From NCBI RefSeq assembly GCF_006542395.2, contig NZ_CP038231.1, positions 1,426,001-1,490,000 on the forward strand: a DNA stretch of 64,000 bases, written 5' to 3'. The position numbers and the translations under genes are program-made. This DNA comes from Formicincola oecophyllae. GTDB lineage: Bacteria; Pseudomonadota; Alphaproteobacteria; Acetobacterales; Acetobacteraceae. Below the pieces are notes generated by a model. It made no database searches and was not told the DNA's origin. It saw only the letters and a list, made by a program, of their open reading frames with translations. Of this stretch, positions 8,206 to 17,120 are shown piece by piece. Positions within the stretch are counted from its first letter, which is position 1; the number at the start of each line of letters is the position of its first letter.

Positions 8206-9569
8206 GCGGCACCCAGGAACGTCCGGCCCAGGGCGTGAAGCTGCGCTTCGCGCCTGCGCCCTCTGGCTCCCTTCATGTAGGCAATGCCCGTTTGGCTGTG
8301 GCCAATTGGTTGTTCGCGCGCCAACACAAGGGCAGTTTGCTGCTGCGTTTTGATGACACGGACAGCGCCCGCGTGAAAGAGGCGCATGTGCGCGCCATTG
8401 AGCAGGATTTGAAGTGGCTTGGCCTTGATTGGGACGAGACCTTGCGCCAGTCGGAACGCGCTGAACGTTACAGCCGCGTGATTGAGGCCCTCAAAGCCTC
8501 AGGCAGGCTTTACCCCTGCTTTGAGAGCGAACTTGAACTGTCCATCAAGCGGGAAAGGCGCCTTAAGGCTGGCCAACCGCCCCTTTATGACCGTGAGATG
8601 CTATCGCTCACCCCAGAGCAGCGCGCCCGTGCTGAAGCCAACGGCAAGGTACCCCACTGGCGCTTCAAGCTTAGCGGCGCTGTGCGGCGCTGGGATGACA
8701 TGGTCCTTGGCCCGTGCCAGGTGAAGCTTACCGCTGTTTCAGACCCCATCCTGGTGCGGGCTGACGGCACGATCCTCTACACCCTAGCTTCCTTGGTGGA
8801 TGATGTGGAGACTGCCGTCACCCATATTCTGCGTGGTGAGGACCACGTGACTAACACTGGTGTCCAGCTGGACATCGCCGCGGCGCTGGGCCTGCCTGAA
8901 GGCCATTTCACCTTCGGTCATTTCCCGCTTCTAGTGGATGGCGAGGGCCACAAGCTCTCCAAGCGCGCAGGCGCCCTTTCGCTGGGCACATTGCGCAAAG
9001 ACGGCCTGGCCCCCCTGGCGGTGGTGAACTACCTGGCCGCCCTTGGTAGTTCGGTGGACCCGCAGGTGCTGCCAGAGGATGCCTTGGCAAACCAGTACGA
9101 CATCAGCCGCATTTCACGCTCGCCAGCGCGTTTCGACATGGGGCAGCTTCTCAGCCTCAACCGCCACTTGCTGCGCACGCTTGATTATGATGCGGCGCGC
9201 GCTTTCCTGCCAGAAGGGGCTGGGGAGGATTTCTGGCTGGCTGTGCGCGGCAATGTGGAGCTGGAGAGTGACGTCCTCCATTGGCATGACGTTGTTTCAG
9301 GCGCTTTCCTGCCGCCAGCCATGGCGGGGGAGAAGCCCTTCCTGGAAGCCGCCGCAGCCCTTCTGCCGCCAGAGCCATGGTCAGGCGCTACGTGGCGGGA
9401 ATGGACGGAGGCCCTCAAGGCTGAAAGCGGGCGCAAAGGCAAGGCGCTTTACCACCCCCTGCGCTTGGCGCTAACAGGCGAGGACAGCGGTCCGGAGCTC
9501 GCCGCCCTCCTGCCCCTGATGGGGCGTGCGCGGGTTTTGGCGCGCCTTGGTGAAGCTGGCCGCAGCTGA
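8202..9569 (+). CDS. gltX: Glutamate--tRNA ligase
   Basis: A class I aminoacyl-tRNA synthetase of 455 residues that charges tRNA with glutamate. The HIGH signature is present as PSGSLHVGN at 20-28 and the KMSKS signature as KLSKRAG near 250. The catalytic Rossmann domain fills the first 300 residues and an alpha-helical anticodon-binding domain the rest. Many Acetobacteraceae carry two gltX copies, one of which may prefer tRNA-Gln in the indirect route with GatCAB; the GSLHVGN form recalls the shorter second copy, but specificity cannot be read here. The start overlaps the preceding acidic orphan's stop. Confidence 0.92.
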   Translation: MSGTQERPAQGVKLRFAPAPSGSLHVGNARLAVANWLFARQHKGSLLLRFDDTDSARVKEAHVRAIEQDLKWLGLDWDETLRQSERAERYSRVIEALKASGRLYPCFESELELSIKRERRLKAGQPPLYDREMLSLTPEQRARAEANGKVPHWRFKLSGAVRRWDDMVLGPCQVKLTAVSDPILVRADGTILYTLASLVDDVETAVTHILRGEDHVTNTGVQLDIAAALGLPEGHFTFGHFPLLVDGEGHKLSKRAGALSLGTLRKDGLAPLAVVNYLAALGSSVDPQVLPEDALANQYDISRISRSPARFDMGQLLSLNRHLLRTLDYDAARAFLPEGAGEDFWLAVRGNVELESDVLHWHDVVSGAFLPPAMAGEKPFLEAAAALLPPEPWSGATWREWTEALKAESGRKGKALYHPLRLALTGEDSGPELAALLPLMGRARVLARLGEAGRS

Positions 9570-9696
9570 AGGGGCAGGCAACCACCCCTGGGACCACTCC
9601 CCTAGGCTAGGCTTGCGTGTTGGCAGGATCCAAGAGGCCCCATGCCAGCACCAGCCTGAAGCGCCACAGGGTGTGGGCAGGTAGCTTGGTCTTTGT

Positions 9697-10854
9697 TCAG
9701 GCCTCAGCTTCAGGGTGGCTGAGGTCGCTGCTGGTGCTGTCCTGGCCGCTTCTCTCTGAAGGCAGGGCCTCTGGGTGGACGGTGCTGGGGGTGCCTGCCT
9801 GGGGGGCCTCCAACTGGGTTGGCTCCAGGCTTTCGCGGGCAAGTTCCGCCCCGGCATTGAAATCACGCGCATCCTGGTCGCTGTCTGGCAGGATGGTGGC
9901 GCGGGCCTTCTGGGTTTTGGCCGCCTTGGCCTCCTCCACAGGCACAAGCATGTCGAAAAGCCTGAAATCAGCCACGATGTGCCCACCTGGGCCAGGGCGC
10001 AGGATGTCCTTAAACACATAGCCATCGCGCAGCGAGCCAGGCTTGTAAGTGTGGCAGGCAAACACAGTCTGCGCTGAGACTTCGTCTGTGGCTGAAAGGG
10101 TGACGATGAATTCGGCGTCCTGGGCCTGGAGGTCCTTCATGGTCAGGCCGTAAAGGGGGCTTTCTGGGGTCACGTCATGGATGATGGGCAGGCAGATGTT
10201 CAGCAAGGGCACATGGGCGTGCTCCAGCATGAGGTTCTCCACCTCCAGGCCCTTTTTGCCGCTGGGGTCGGTCACCGTGCGCGCCAGGACGATCACGGCC
10301 GTGACGTCTATCAGGGCTGTGGAGCGCAGATTGCCGATGCGCAGCGCCAGGCGCTTCATGCCGTGCTCCTCCCACATTACCACATCGCGGGAGAAGCGCA
10401 CCCAGGCGGTGGGACGGGAGAAGCGCGCGAACACCAGCCCCGTGGCCACGGCGGTGAACATCATGCCGCTGAACTCCTCCACCGTCATGATGCTGTTGGC
10501 GACCCACCCAATGGGGGAGGCCGTGCCGTAACCCACTGTGGAAAGCGTCTGGACGCTGAAGAAGAAGTCCCCGGCCGCGCGGTTGCCTGTGATGTTGGAT
10601 ATGCCCCCAGGCGCCAGGATGAAATAGGCTGTGCCGAAGAACAGATTCAGCGCCAGGTAAATGCCCGCCATGAAGGCGATGAAGGTCGTCCAGCGCATGG
10701 CCAGCATCTGGTGGTACAAGTCCCCCAGGAAGCTGTGGCGGATGCCGGTCTTGCGCACATTGGGGATGGCGTTTTCTTGCGTCAGCAAAGCGGACGCTGT
10801 GCGCCTGTGACGAAGGTGGAAGGAGGGTCTGCCGCCTGGCATGTGCATGTCCAT
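9697..10854 (-). CDS. Inward-rectifier potassium channel (KirBac type)
   Basis: A 385-residue bacterial homologue of eukaryotic Kir channels. Residues 1-50 form the cytoplasmic N-terminus with a slide helix. Two membrane helices, about 52-80 and 117-145, flank a pore helix and the K+ selectivity filter TVGYG at 106-110. Residues 150-320 form the immunoglobulin-like cytoplasmic domain, with LALRIGNLRST typical of the family. The last 65 residues are a Pro/Glu/Ser-rich tail, probably disordered. The ATG overlaps the trmJ stop (TGATG), so it is translated from the cysS-trmJ transcript. An ion channel coupled to a tRNA methyltransferase is unexpected and may be mere packing. Confidence 0.93.
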   Translation of the reverse strand: MDMHMPGGRPSFHLRHRRTASALLTQENAIPNVRKTGIRHSFLGDLYHQMLAMRWTTFIAFMAGIYLALNLFFGTAYFILAPGGISNITGNRAAGDFFFSVQTLSTVGYGTASPIGWVANSIMTVEEFSGMMFTAVATGLVFARFSRPTAWVRFSRDVVMWEEHGMKRLALRIGNLRSTALIDVTAVIVLARTVTDPSGKKGLEVENLMLEHAHVPLLNICLPIIHDVTPESPLYGLTMKDLQAQDAEFIVTLSATDEVSAQTVFACHTYKPGSLRDGYVFKDILRPGPGGHIVADFRLFDMLVPVEEAKAAKTQKARATILPDSDQDARDFNAGAELARESLEPTQLEAPQAGTPSTVHPEALPSERSGQDSTSSDLSHPEAEA

Positions 10855-11690
10855 CAGCTCTCATTGTCCAGCGGTGTGCCTGGGTCCAGCGGTGTGCCTG
10901 GCCCCGGCTGGGCGCAGGAGATTTGCTGCCCAGGCCCTTTCAAGGCGGAGACGATGCCGTGGAGGGTGCGCAGCTCCTGCTCCGTGATTTCGCCGCGTGC
11001 GAACAGGTGGCGCAGGTTGCGGGTCATGCCTGGCTTTTTCTGAACGTTGCGGAAAAAGCGCGTCCCCTCCAGGTCCTGGACCAAGTGGGCGATGAAGTTA
11101 TTGACCTCCCCCTTCGTGGCCACGCGGGTCTCGTGCGTTTGGAGGTCACGCTCAGGCTGGTTTTCCTGGGCCATCCACCATTCATAAGCCATCACCATTA
11201 CGGCCTGCGCTAGATTAAGCGACATGAAGGCGGGGTTGAGGGGGTAGCGCACCAGCGTGTCGGCGCGCGCCATGTCCTCGCTATCCAGCCCGGCGCGCTC
11301 AGGCCCGAACAGAATGCCGCTGCGCAGGCCGCGCTGGGCCAGCGTGCCAAGTTCCACAGCTGCTGCGCGCGCCGTCAGAACAGGCTTGATGATATGGCGC
11401 GGCCTGGGGCACGTGGCGAAAACCCGCTGGAGGTCCTGGGTGGCTTCCTCCACCGTGTTGAAGACGGTGGCCTCCTCCAGGATGCGGTGCGCGCCAGAGC
11501 CCAGCCGCCAGGCGCGCTCCTGCGGCCAGCCATCGCGCGGGGCCACCAGACGCAGGTGGAACAGCCCGCCATTGGCCATGGCGCGCGCCGCAGCACCGAT
11601 GTTTTCCGCCAGTTGAGGGCGCACCAGGATGACCACAGGGTCATGGGGCCCAAGGGGGGCGAGGGGGGCGCCGCCGTCACGTCCTGTCAT
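10854..11690 (-). CDS. trmJ: tRNA 2'-O-methyltransferase, TrmJ/SpoU family
   Basis: A SPOUT-fold methyltransferase of 278 residues, by similarity to TrmJ, which methylates the ribose of tRNA position 32 using S-adenosylmethionine. Motif 1 lies near 18-35 (VRPQLAENIGAAARAMAN, with the catalytic Arg and Asn), motif 2 near 120 (GILFGPERAGL) and motif 3 near 150 (NPAFMSLNLAQAV), which forms the trefoil knot binding SAM. The C-terminal hundred residues fit the TrmJ helical extension. The ATG at 11690 lies four bases after the cysS stop with AAAGG just before it; a longer reading from 11858 would run inside cysS. Confidence 0.88.
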   Translation of the reverse strand: MTGRDGGAPLAPLGPHDPVVILVRPQLAENIGAAARAMANGGLFHLRLVAPRDGWPQERAWRLGSGAHRILEEATVFNTVEEATQDLQRVFATCPRPRHIIKPVLTARAAAVELGTLAQRGLRSGILFGPERAGLDSEDMARADTLVRYPLNPAFMSLNLAQAVMVMAYEWWMAQENQPERDLQTHETRVATKGEVNNFIAHLVQDLEGTRFFRNVQKKPGMTRNLRHLFARGEITEQELRTLHGIVSALKGPGQQISCAQPGPGTPLDPGTPLDNES

Positions 11691-11694
11691 GGTT

Positions 11695-13077
11695 TCAGCC
11701 TTTGCGCCATGTGGTGCCCTGGGGGCCGTCCTCAAGAAGCACCCCCTCTGCCGCCAAGGCGTCACGGATGGCGTCTGCACGCTGCCAGTCACGGGCCTTC
11801 TTGGCTGCTGTGCGCTCAGCCACCAGGGCCTCAATGCGCTCTGCGCCTTTGTCCGCACCCTGCTCCAAATCGCCTTTGAACCATTGTTGCGGGGTCATGG
11901 AGAACAGGCCCATCAGCTTCCCAGCCGCTAGCAGGCCAGCACCCGCTTCCCTGTCGCCGCCCATGGCCTTGTCAGCCAGGCCATGCAGCCTGGCCAGCGC
12001 CAAGGGGGTGTTGAGGTCATCAGCCAGCGCCGCCATGACGTCACTTGGCACATCAGCACCCCCTGCAGCGCCCGCATGGTCAAGCGCGCGGTAAAAGCGA
12101 TCCATGGTTTTGCGGGCTTCAGCCAGCTTCTCCCAAGTGAAGTCAAGCGTGGCCTGGTAATGGGTGCCTAGGTAAAGCAGGCGCAGGGCCTCGCCTGGGG
12201 CGCGTTCAAGGGCCTCGTGGATGGTGTGGAAATTGCCCAGGGACTTGGACATCTTCTCCCCATTGACGCGCAGCATACCGGCATGGACCCAGTAACGGGC
12301 GAAATCGCCGCCATCGCCGCAAAGCGACTGGGCGCGCTCATTCTCATGATGGGGGAACATCAGGTCATTGCCGCCACCGTGGATGTCGAAACTACGCCCC
12401 AGATATTTCCCAGCCATGGCGGAGCATTCGATATGCCAGCCAGGGCGCCCGCGCCCAAAGGGGCTTTCCCAGCCAGGTTCGTCAGGGCGGGAAGGCTTCC
12501 AGAGGACGAAATCGCCAGGGGCGCGCTTGTAGCTAGCCACCTCCACCCGTGCGCCTGCTAGCAGCTGCTCTGGCGTGCGGCCTGAAAGGGCGCCGTATCC
12601 CTCAAAAGCGCTGACGGAAAACAGGACGTGGCCTGCCGCTTCGTAAGCGTGGCCATTGTGGATGAGGCGGTCGATGAGCGCCAGCATCTCAGCGATGTGG
12701 TCTGTGGCGTGGGGTTCCACATCTGGGGGGATGATGTTGAGCGCCACCAAATCCTCATGGAAGGCCTTGGTGGCGCGCGCCGTCAGGGCCTCGATGGGTT
12801 CGTTGTTTTCGCGGGCGCGGTTGATGATCTTGTCGTCAATGTCGGTGATGTTGCGCACGAACGTCACATGGGGGTAGAAAGCCCGCAGCACGCGGCCCAG
12901 CATGTCCGCGCACAGCATGGAACGCAGATTGCCCAGGTGAACCCGGTCATAAACCGTGGGCCCGCAAAAATAGACACGCACATTGCCTGGGTCGAGGGGG
13001 GTGAAGACCTCGCGCTGGCGCGTGGCCGTGTTCCACAGTTTCAGCGCGTTGTCCGCGCTGGCTTCGTGCGTGCTCAT
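11695..13077 (-). CDS. cysS: Cysteine--tRNA ligase
   Basis: A class I synthetase of 460 residues that charges tRNA-Cys. Cys38 in [14 protein letters not shown] begins the zinc site that discriminates cysteine from serine, and the HIGH motif appears as HLGN at 47-50. The KMSKSLGN motif lies near 275, preceded by WHIECSAM and HHENERAQS, which supply further zinc ligands. The last 130 residues are the helical anticodon domain. Two ATGs stand in tandem at 13080 and 13077; the second was chosen because the AAGGAG site then has a six-base spacing. First gene of the cysS-trmJ-KirBac run. Confidence 0.95.
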   Translation of the reverse strand: MSTHEASADNALKLWNTATRQREVFTPLDPGNVRVYFCGPTVYDRVHLGNLRSMLCADMLGRVLRAFYPHVTFVRNITDIDDKIINRARENNEPIEALTARATKAFHEDLVALNIIPPDVEPHATDHIAEMLALIDRLIHNGHAYEAAGHVLFSVSAFEGYGALSGRTPEQLLAGARVEVASYKRAPGDFVLWKPSRPDEPGWESPFGRGRPGWHIECSAMAGKYLGRSFDIHGGGNDLMFPHHENERAQSLCGDGGDFARYWVHAGMLRVNGEKMSKSLGNFHTIHEALERAPGEALRLLYLGTHYQATLDFTWEKLAEARKTMDRFYRALDHAGAAGGADVPSDVMAALADDLNTPLALARLHGLADKAMGGDREAGAGLLAAGKLMGLFSMTPQQWFKGDLEQGADKGAERIEALVAERTAAKKARDWQRADAIRDALAAEGVLLEDGPQGTTWRKG

Positions 13078-13312
13078 CATCGTCTCCTTGGGCCTGGGCA
13101 GTGGCCGGCGCCTTCGCGTCTGCTCAGGGCTGCGCCCTTGTGCGCCTGGTGGGCCAGGGCGCTTGGTCCTGCTGCCTTGTCTTTTACATGAGGGGCCAGG
13201 CAGTGGCCATGGTGCATCTTGGAACGCTGCCCACGCCAACCCCCAGGCGGGGCGGGCCAACGGTGGTCGCAACCTTAAGGGAAGGCCCAGCCAAGGGCAG
13301 AGGAGGACGGCC

Positions 13313-14749
13313 ATGAACGCCACCACGCTAAACACACCCCCAGCACCAGATTTCGCCAGTCATCTGGGGGCTGTGGTGCGCGTTTCGCTGCCCCTGGCGC
13401 TGTCGCAGCTTTCTGAAATGGCCATGGGCGTGACCGACACCATGCTTCTGGGCGGTGTCGGTGTGGCGGCGCTGGCTGTGGGTGGCATCTCTAACAACTT
13501 CTTCATGAGCACCATGATCACGTTCCAGTCGTGCTTGGGGGGCGCTGGCGTGCTGCTGTCCCACAGCAAGGGTGCGGCTGACCATGGGCGCGAGGCCTTG
13601 CATGACGGGCGCGCCGTGATGAGCGCTGGCTTGGCGGTGGCTGTTCTCATCACCGTGCCCTGCTGGTGGATCCTCAGCCAGTCTGGCCTCCTGTTCGCCT
13701 GGCTTCATGAGCCAGCGGACGTGGTCACGCAAGGCAGCCACTTCATCGACATCCTGCTGCGCGCCCTCCTGCCTGACATCTGCGTTATCGGGTTGTGGCG
13801 CGTGGCGCTGCCAGCCCTGGGGGCGGAACGCCTGCTGCTGTGGATCATGCCGATGATGGCAGTGTGCAACGGCATCCTCAATGACGCGCTCATCCATGGG
13901 CGCTGGGGCTTGCCGCGCATGGGGCTTTTTGGTTCAGCCACGGCCACGACGCTGACAGGCTGGACCATCAGCTTGGCGCTTATGGCGCTGTGCGCAGCAC
14001 GCCCCCCCTTGCGCGCCGTCATGCTGCCCACCCTACCGCGCTGGCACAGCGTCAAGGCTGTTCTGAAGCTTGGCCTGCCCATGATGGCCTCAGCGGCGGC
14101 TGAGATCCTGATGTTCCAAATCACCACCCTGGAGGCCGGCCAGCTGGGGACGGACAGCCTGGCCTCCCACCAGGTGGCGCTCAACACCGCTTCGCTGCTG
14201 TTTATGGTGTGCTTGGCCATCAGCCAAGCTGCCAATATCAGGGTGGCTTACTGGCTTGGCGCTGGCACCAAGCATGAAGCGGGCCAAAGCGCGCTGGCCG
14301 CCCTGGCGCTTGTGGTGGGGTGGACATGCTGCACAGGGGGGCTTCTGCTGGCCTTCCCCCATGTGGTGGCGCACTGGTTCTACTCTGCAGGCACGGCTTC
14401 AGCAGGGACCATGGCGGCCACTGTGGTGCTGCTGCGCATTGCAGGATTGTTCCAAATCGTTGATGGCATCCAGGCTGTTTGCACAGGCATTCTGCGCGGC
14501 TGTGGCGATGTCCTCCGCCCCATGCTGACGGGCATTGCCACCTATGGCGTCTTCGGCCTTGGTTTTGGGCATTGGCTGGCCTTCCGGCAGGGCTGGGGGG
14601 TGACGGGGCTTTGGGTCGGCCTGGCCTCAGGGCTGGGGCTGACGGCGCTGGTGCTGGGTTGGTGCGTGTGGCACCGCTTCTTCAGTCCAGCCGCCCGCCA
14701 TGGGGCGCGCCTTGGCGCCGCGCCAGCCCCAACGCCAGCAGGTAGATAA
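13313..14749 (+). CDS. MATE family multidrug efflux transporter
   Basis: A 478-residue inner-membrane protein with about twelve hydrophobic segments in two similar halves, the layout of NorM-type MATE exporters that expel cationic drugs or metabolites against Na+ or H+. The first half opens with LPLALSQLSEMAMGVTDTML, a MATE-like segment; the second repeats it as LGLPMMASAAAEILMFQ near 250. A strong AGAGGAGG ribosome site precedes the ATG at 13313. It is divergent from cysS. Its last 68 bases overlap the end of the MFS gene on the other strand. The substrate cannot be read from the sequence. Confidence 0.9.
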   Translation: MNATTLNTPPAPDFASHLGAVVRVSLPLALSQLSEMAMGVTDTMLLGGVGVAALAVGGISNNFFMSTMITFQSCLGGAGVLLSHSKGAADHGREALHDGRAVMSAGLAVAVLITVPCWWILSQSGLLFAWLHEPADVVTQGSHFIDILLRALLPDICVIGLWRVALPALGAERLLLWIMPMMAVCNGILNDALIHGRWGLPRMGLFGSATATTLTGWTISLALMALCAARPPLRAVMLPTLPRWHSVKAVLKLGLPMMASAAAEILMFQITTLEAGQLGTDSLASHQVALNTASLLFMVCLAISQAANIRVAYWLGAGTKHEAGQSALAALALVVGWTCCTGGLLLAFPHVVAHWFYSAGTASAGTMAATVVLLRIAGLFQIVDGIQAVCTGILRGCGDVLRPMLTGIATYGVFGLGFGHWLAFRQGWGVTGLWVGLASGLGLTALVLGWCVWHRFFSPAARHGARLGAAPAPTPAGR

Positions 14750-15917
14750 GCAACCCACCACTTGAGAGCAGCGCTCCGCTCCACCCAACGCTGCCCAAGC
14801 CAAAGCCTGCGCCAACCAGCAGGGCGGCCAGCCAGGAACCAAGCGCGTTGGCGGCATTGAAGGCAGCATGGTTCATGGCGGCGGCCATGGTTTGGGCATC
14901 GCCTGCAACATCCATCAAGCGCGTTTGCAGCGCTGGGCTCAGCATGATGATGGCCGCTGGGATAAGCAGGCACAGCACAGCCGTTGGCACGGCATGGGGT
15001 AGCAGCAGCGTCAGGCTAAGCATCAGGACTGCCCCTGCGCCCAGGGAAAGGAGCACAGTCTGGTCCAGGTTGCGGTCAATCAAGGGGCCAGCAGCCCCAT
15101 TGCCAGCCACCAACCCCAAACCCCACAGAACCTGGCACAGGCTGGTTGCCCCAACACCCAGTCCCGTCACGTTTTCCAAGGCGGTGGTGAGGAAGGTGTA
15201 GATGCCAAACATCCCTCCAAAACCCACAGCGCCTGTCAGCAAGGTCAGCAGGACTTGTGGGCGCTTAAAAGCGCCAAGCTCCGCCAGGGGGTTGGCCCTG
15301 GGGTTGCCTGCTGTGGCAGGCAGCGTCACATGCGCCGCACAGGCACAAAGAAGCCCACCAAGCCCGATGGCCGCGTAAACTACGCGCCACCCCCAAGCCT
15401 GGGCCACCCAGGTGGCCAGGGGGGCGGCCACCACAGTGGCCAGCATAATGCCTGAAAGGGCCTTGCCCACAGCGCGCCCACGCCGTTCAGGGGGCGCCAT
15501 GGAAGCCGCCACCAGCGCGGAAAGCCCAAATATCATGCCGTGCGGCAGGCCAGCTAGGAAACGCCCCGCCACGACACCTTGAAAACTCCCCAGCCAAACC
15601 GTGGCGGCGTTGCCAGCGATGAACAGGCCAAACATCAGCACCAAAAGCCCCCGCCGCCCCATCCTAGCGCCCAGAACGGAAAGCAGCGGTGCCCCCACCA
15701 CAACCCCAAGCGCGTAGGCAGTGATGGCAGCGCTAGCACGCGCCACGCTGACATGCATGGCGCTGGCGAAACTTGGCAGGACGCTCATCATCCCGAACTC
15801 CCCAGCCCCCACGGTGAAGGTGCCAAGCGTCAAAGTCAGCAGTGCCAGGCGGGCGCCGTGGGGGGGCAGCACAGGCCTAGGGGCCAAAGGGGGGTCGTTC
15901 AGGGGGGACGTGTTCAT
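14682..15917 (-). CDS. MFS transporter, DHA1-like
   Basis: A 411-residue major facilitator protein with about twelve membrane segments. The first helix, TLGTFTVGAGEFGMMSVLP, resembles the AraJ/YdhP group of drug:H+ antiporters, and GARMGRRGLLVLMF after helix 2 matches the MFS loop motif. The ATG at 15917 was taken because the family similarity begins about 25 residues after it; the longer reading to 16268 is Pro/Arg-rich and unlike a transporter. No strong ribosome site is seen. Substrate unknown. The 3' end overlaps the MATE gene by 68 bases. Confidence 0.85.
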   Translation of the reverse strand: MNTSPLNDPPLAPRPVLPPHGARLALLTLTLGTFTVGAGEFGMMSVLPSFASAMHVSVARASAAITAYALGVVVGAPLLSVLGARMGRRGLLVLMFGLFIAGNAATVWLGSFQGVVAGRFLAGLPHGMIFGLSALVAASMAPPERRGRAVGKALSGIMLATVVAAPLATWVAQAWGWRVVYAAIGLGGLLCACAAHVTLPATAGNPRANPLAELGAFKRPQVLLTLLTGAVGFGGMFGIYTFLTTALENVTGLGVGATSLCQVLWGLGLVAGNGAAGPLIDRNLDQTVLLSLGAGAVLMLSLTLLLPHAVPTAVLCLLIPAAIIMLSPALQTRLMDVAGDAQTMAAAMNHAAFNAANALGSWLAALLVGAGFGLGSVGWSGALLSSGGLLIYLLALGLARRQGAPHGGRLD

Positions 15918-16271
15918 GGGCACCAGGGCTGGGATTGGCCGTTTGAGGGAAGGCAGGATGAGAGGGGGCGTGGTCAGGGCGCGCAGCCTAGGCGATCTTA
16001 CAGCCCACACTACCCCTGGCCGCAAGGCACCTGGCCTGGATGCTTGACACCAAACGGCCCTTGCTGTAGCTGCGGGCCATTGCCGGGAACGTGAAAGCGC
16101 AACCCCAGTGGCCTTTGGTTGGTCGCCCTGCCCCTGACCCTTTGCGGGGGGCGGCTGCAACCAAGCGTTTTCCGTCAGGCCCGCACGAAGCGGGGCTGAA
16201 CTACCGGCCCAACAAAACGGCCCCCTGCCGGTCAGGCAAAGGTGGCCTGATGCACAATAGGGGAACAACCC
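15918..16271. other. Divergent spacer between the MFS gene and rpsD
   Basis: No gene is visible. The only good promoter candidate is for rpsD, listed separately. The rest is GC-rich, without a T-run hairpin or a tRNA-like fold. Confidence 0.5.
16044..16072 (+). promoter_or_regulatory. Candidate sigma-70 promoter of rpsD
   Basis: A perfect TTGACA -35 box is followed after 17 bases by TAGCTG, a weak -10. If used, the leader to the rpsD start is about 190 bases long, enough to hold a translational operator for S4, as known in enteric bacteria; no specific S4-type fold was recognised. Confidence 0.4.
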
Positions 16272-16889
16272 TTGTCAAAACGCCTTGAAAGCAAGTTCAA
16301 GATTAACCGCCGTCTTGGCGTCAACCTGTGGGGCCGCGCCAAGTCACCGGTCAACCGCCGTGAATATGGCCCTGGCCAGCATGGTCAGCGCCGCCGCCAG
16401 AAGCCTTCTGACTATTCCATCCAGCTGATGGCCAAGCAGAAGCTCAAAGGCTATTACGGCAACATCGGCGAGAAGCAGTTCCGCCGCTATTATGATGAGG
16501 CCGTGCGCCGCAAGGGCGACACCTCCGAGAACCTCATCGGGATTCTGGAGCGCCGTCTGGACGCTGTCGTCTACCGCCTCAAGTTCGCGCTGACTCCTTT
16601 CGCGGCCCGCCAGTTCGTCAACCATGGCCATATCCGCGTCAACGGCAAGCGCGTCAACATCCCTTCCTACCTGGTTAAGGAAGGTGACGTGATCGAGATC
16701 CGCGACAAGGACAAGCAGCTGGCCATCGTGCTTGACGCCGTCCAGAATCCGGAACGCGACGTGCCTGATTACATGGAAGTTGACCACCGCCTGATGAAGG
16801 GCACCTACCTGCGCGTTCCGCAGCTTTCAGATGTGCCTTACCCTGTTCAGATGGAACCAAACCTCGTGGTTGAGTTCTACTCTCGCTGA
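16272..16889 (+). CDS. rpsD: 30S ribosomal protein S4
   Basis: A 205-residue small-subunit protein that binds 16S rRNA early in 30S assembly. [12 protein letters not shown] near 34-45 and the S4 RNA-binding domain ([12 protein letters not shown], then [19 protein letters not shown]) at about 95-160 are characteristic. Translation must begin at the TTG at 16272: it gives MSKR, where homologues start, and AGGGGAA lies about eight bases upstream, while no ATG is available. It stands alone, outside the rpsM-rpsK-rpoA cluster. Confidence 0.97.
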   Translation: MSKRLESKFKINRRLGVNLWGRAKSPVNRREYGPGQHGQRRRQKPSDYSIQLMAKQKLKGYYGNIGEKQFRRYYDEAVRRKGDTSENLIGILERRLDAVVYRLKFALTPFAARQFVNHGHIRVNGKRVNIPSYLVKEGDVIEIRDKDKQLAIVLDAVQNPERDVPDYMEVDHRLMKGTYLRVPQLSDVPYPVQMEPNLVVEFYSR

Positions 16890-17120
16890 TGAGGGGCCGG
16901 GCAGGCCTGGTCCTGCCTGGACACTTGGACTGAAAGGAGCAGGCCATGCCAAGGCGGCATGGTCCTGCACCGGCCTTGGCGCCGGGTGGCTGGCAGCTGC
17001 CCGGCGTTCTGGCGTTTGGCGGGCTGACCTTGGCACTATGCTAAGGACCCCTGAACGTGACCTCAAACCCGGTGGCGCCTGGCCCATGGTGCCAGCGCTG
17101 AACAGGGAGAACCGCATTCC
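16890..17120 (+). other. Hairpin-rich spacer between rpsD and prfC
   Basis: Three hairpins follow rpsD. The first, 16897-16920, has a 9-bp stem (one G-U) and a 6-base loop. The second, 16939-16968, has 12 pairs with one bulged T. The third, 16970-16985, has five pairs. None is followed by a T-run, so they are not classical terminators. A weak promoter candidate for prfC lies near 17015-17042 (-10 TATGCT). The stretch could be a processed 3' end or a small structured RNA. Confidence 0.4.
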
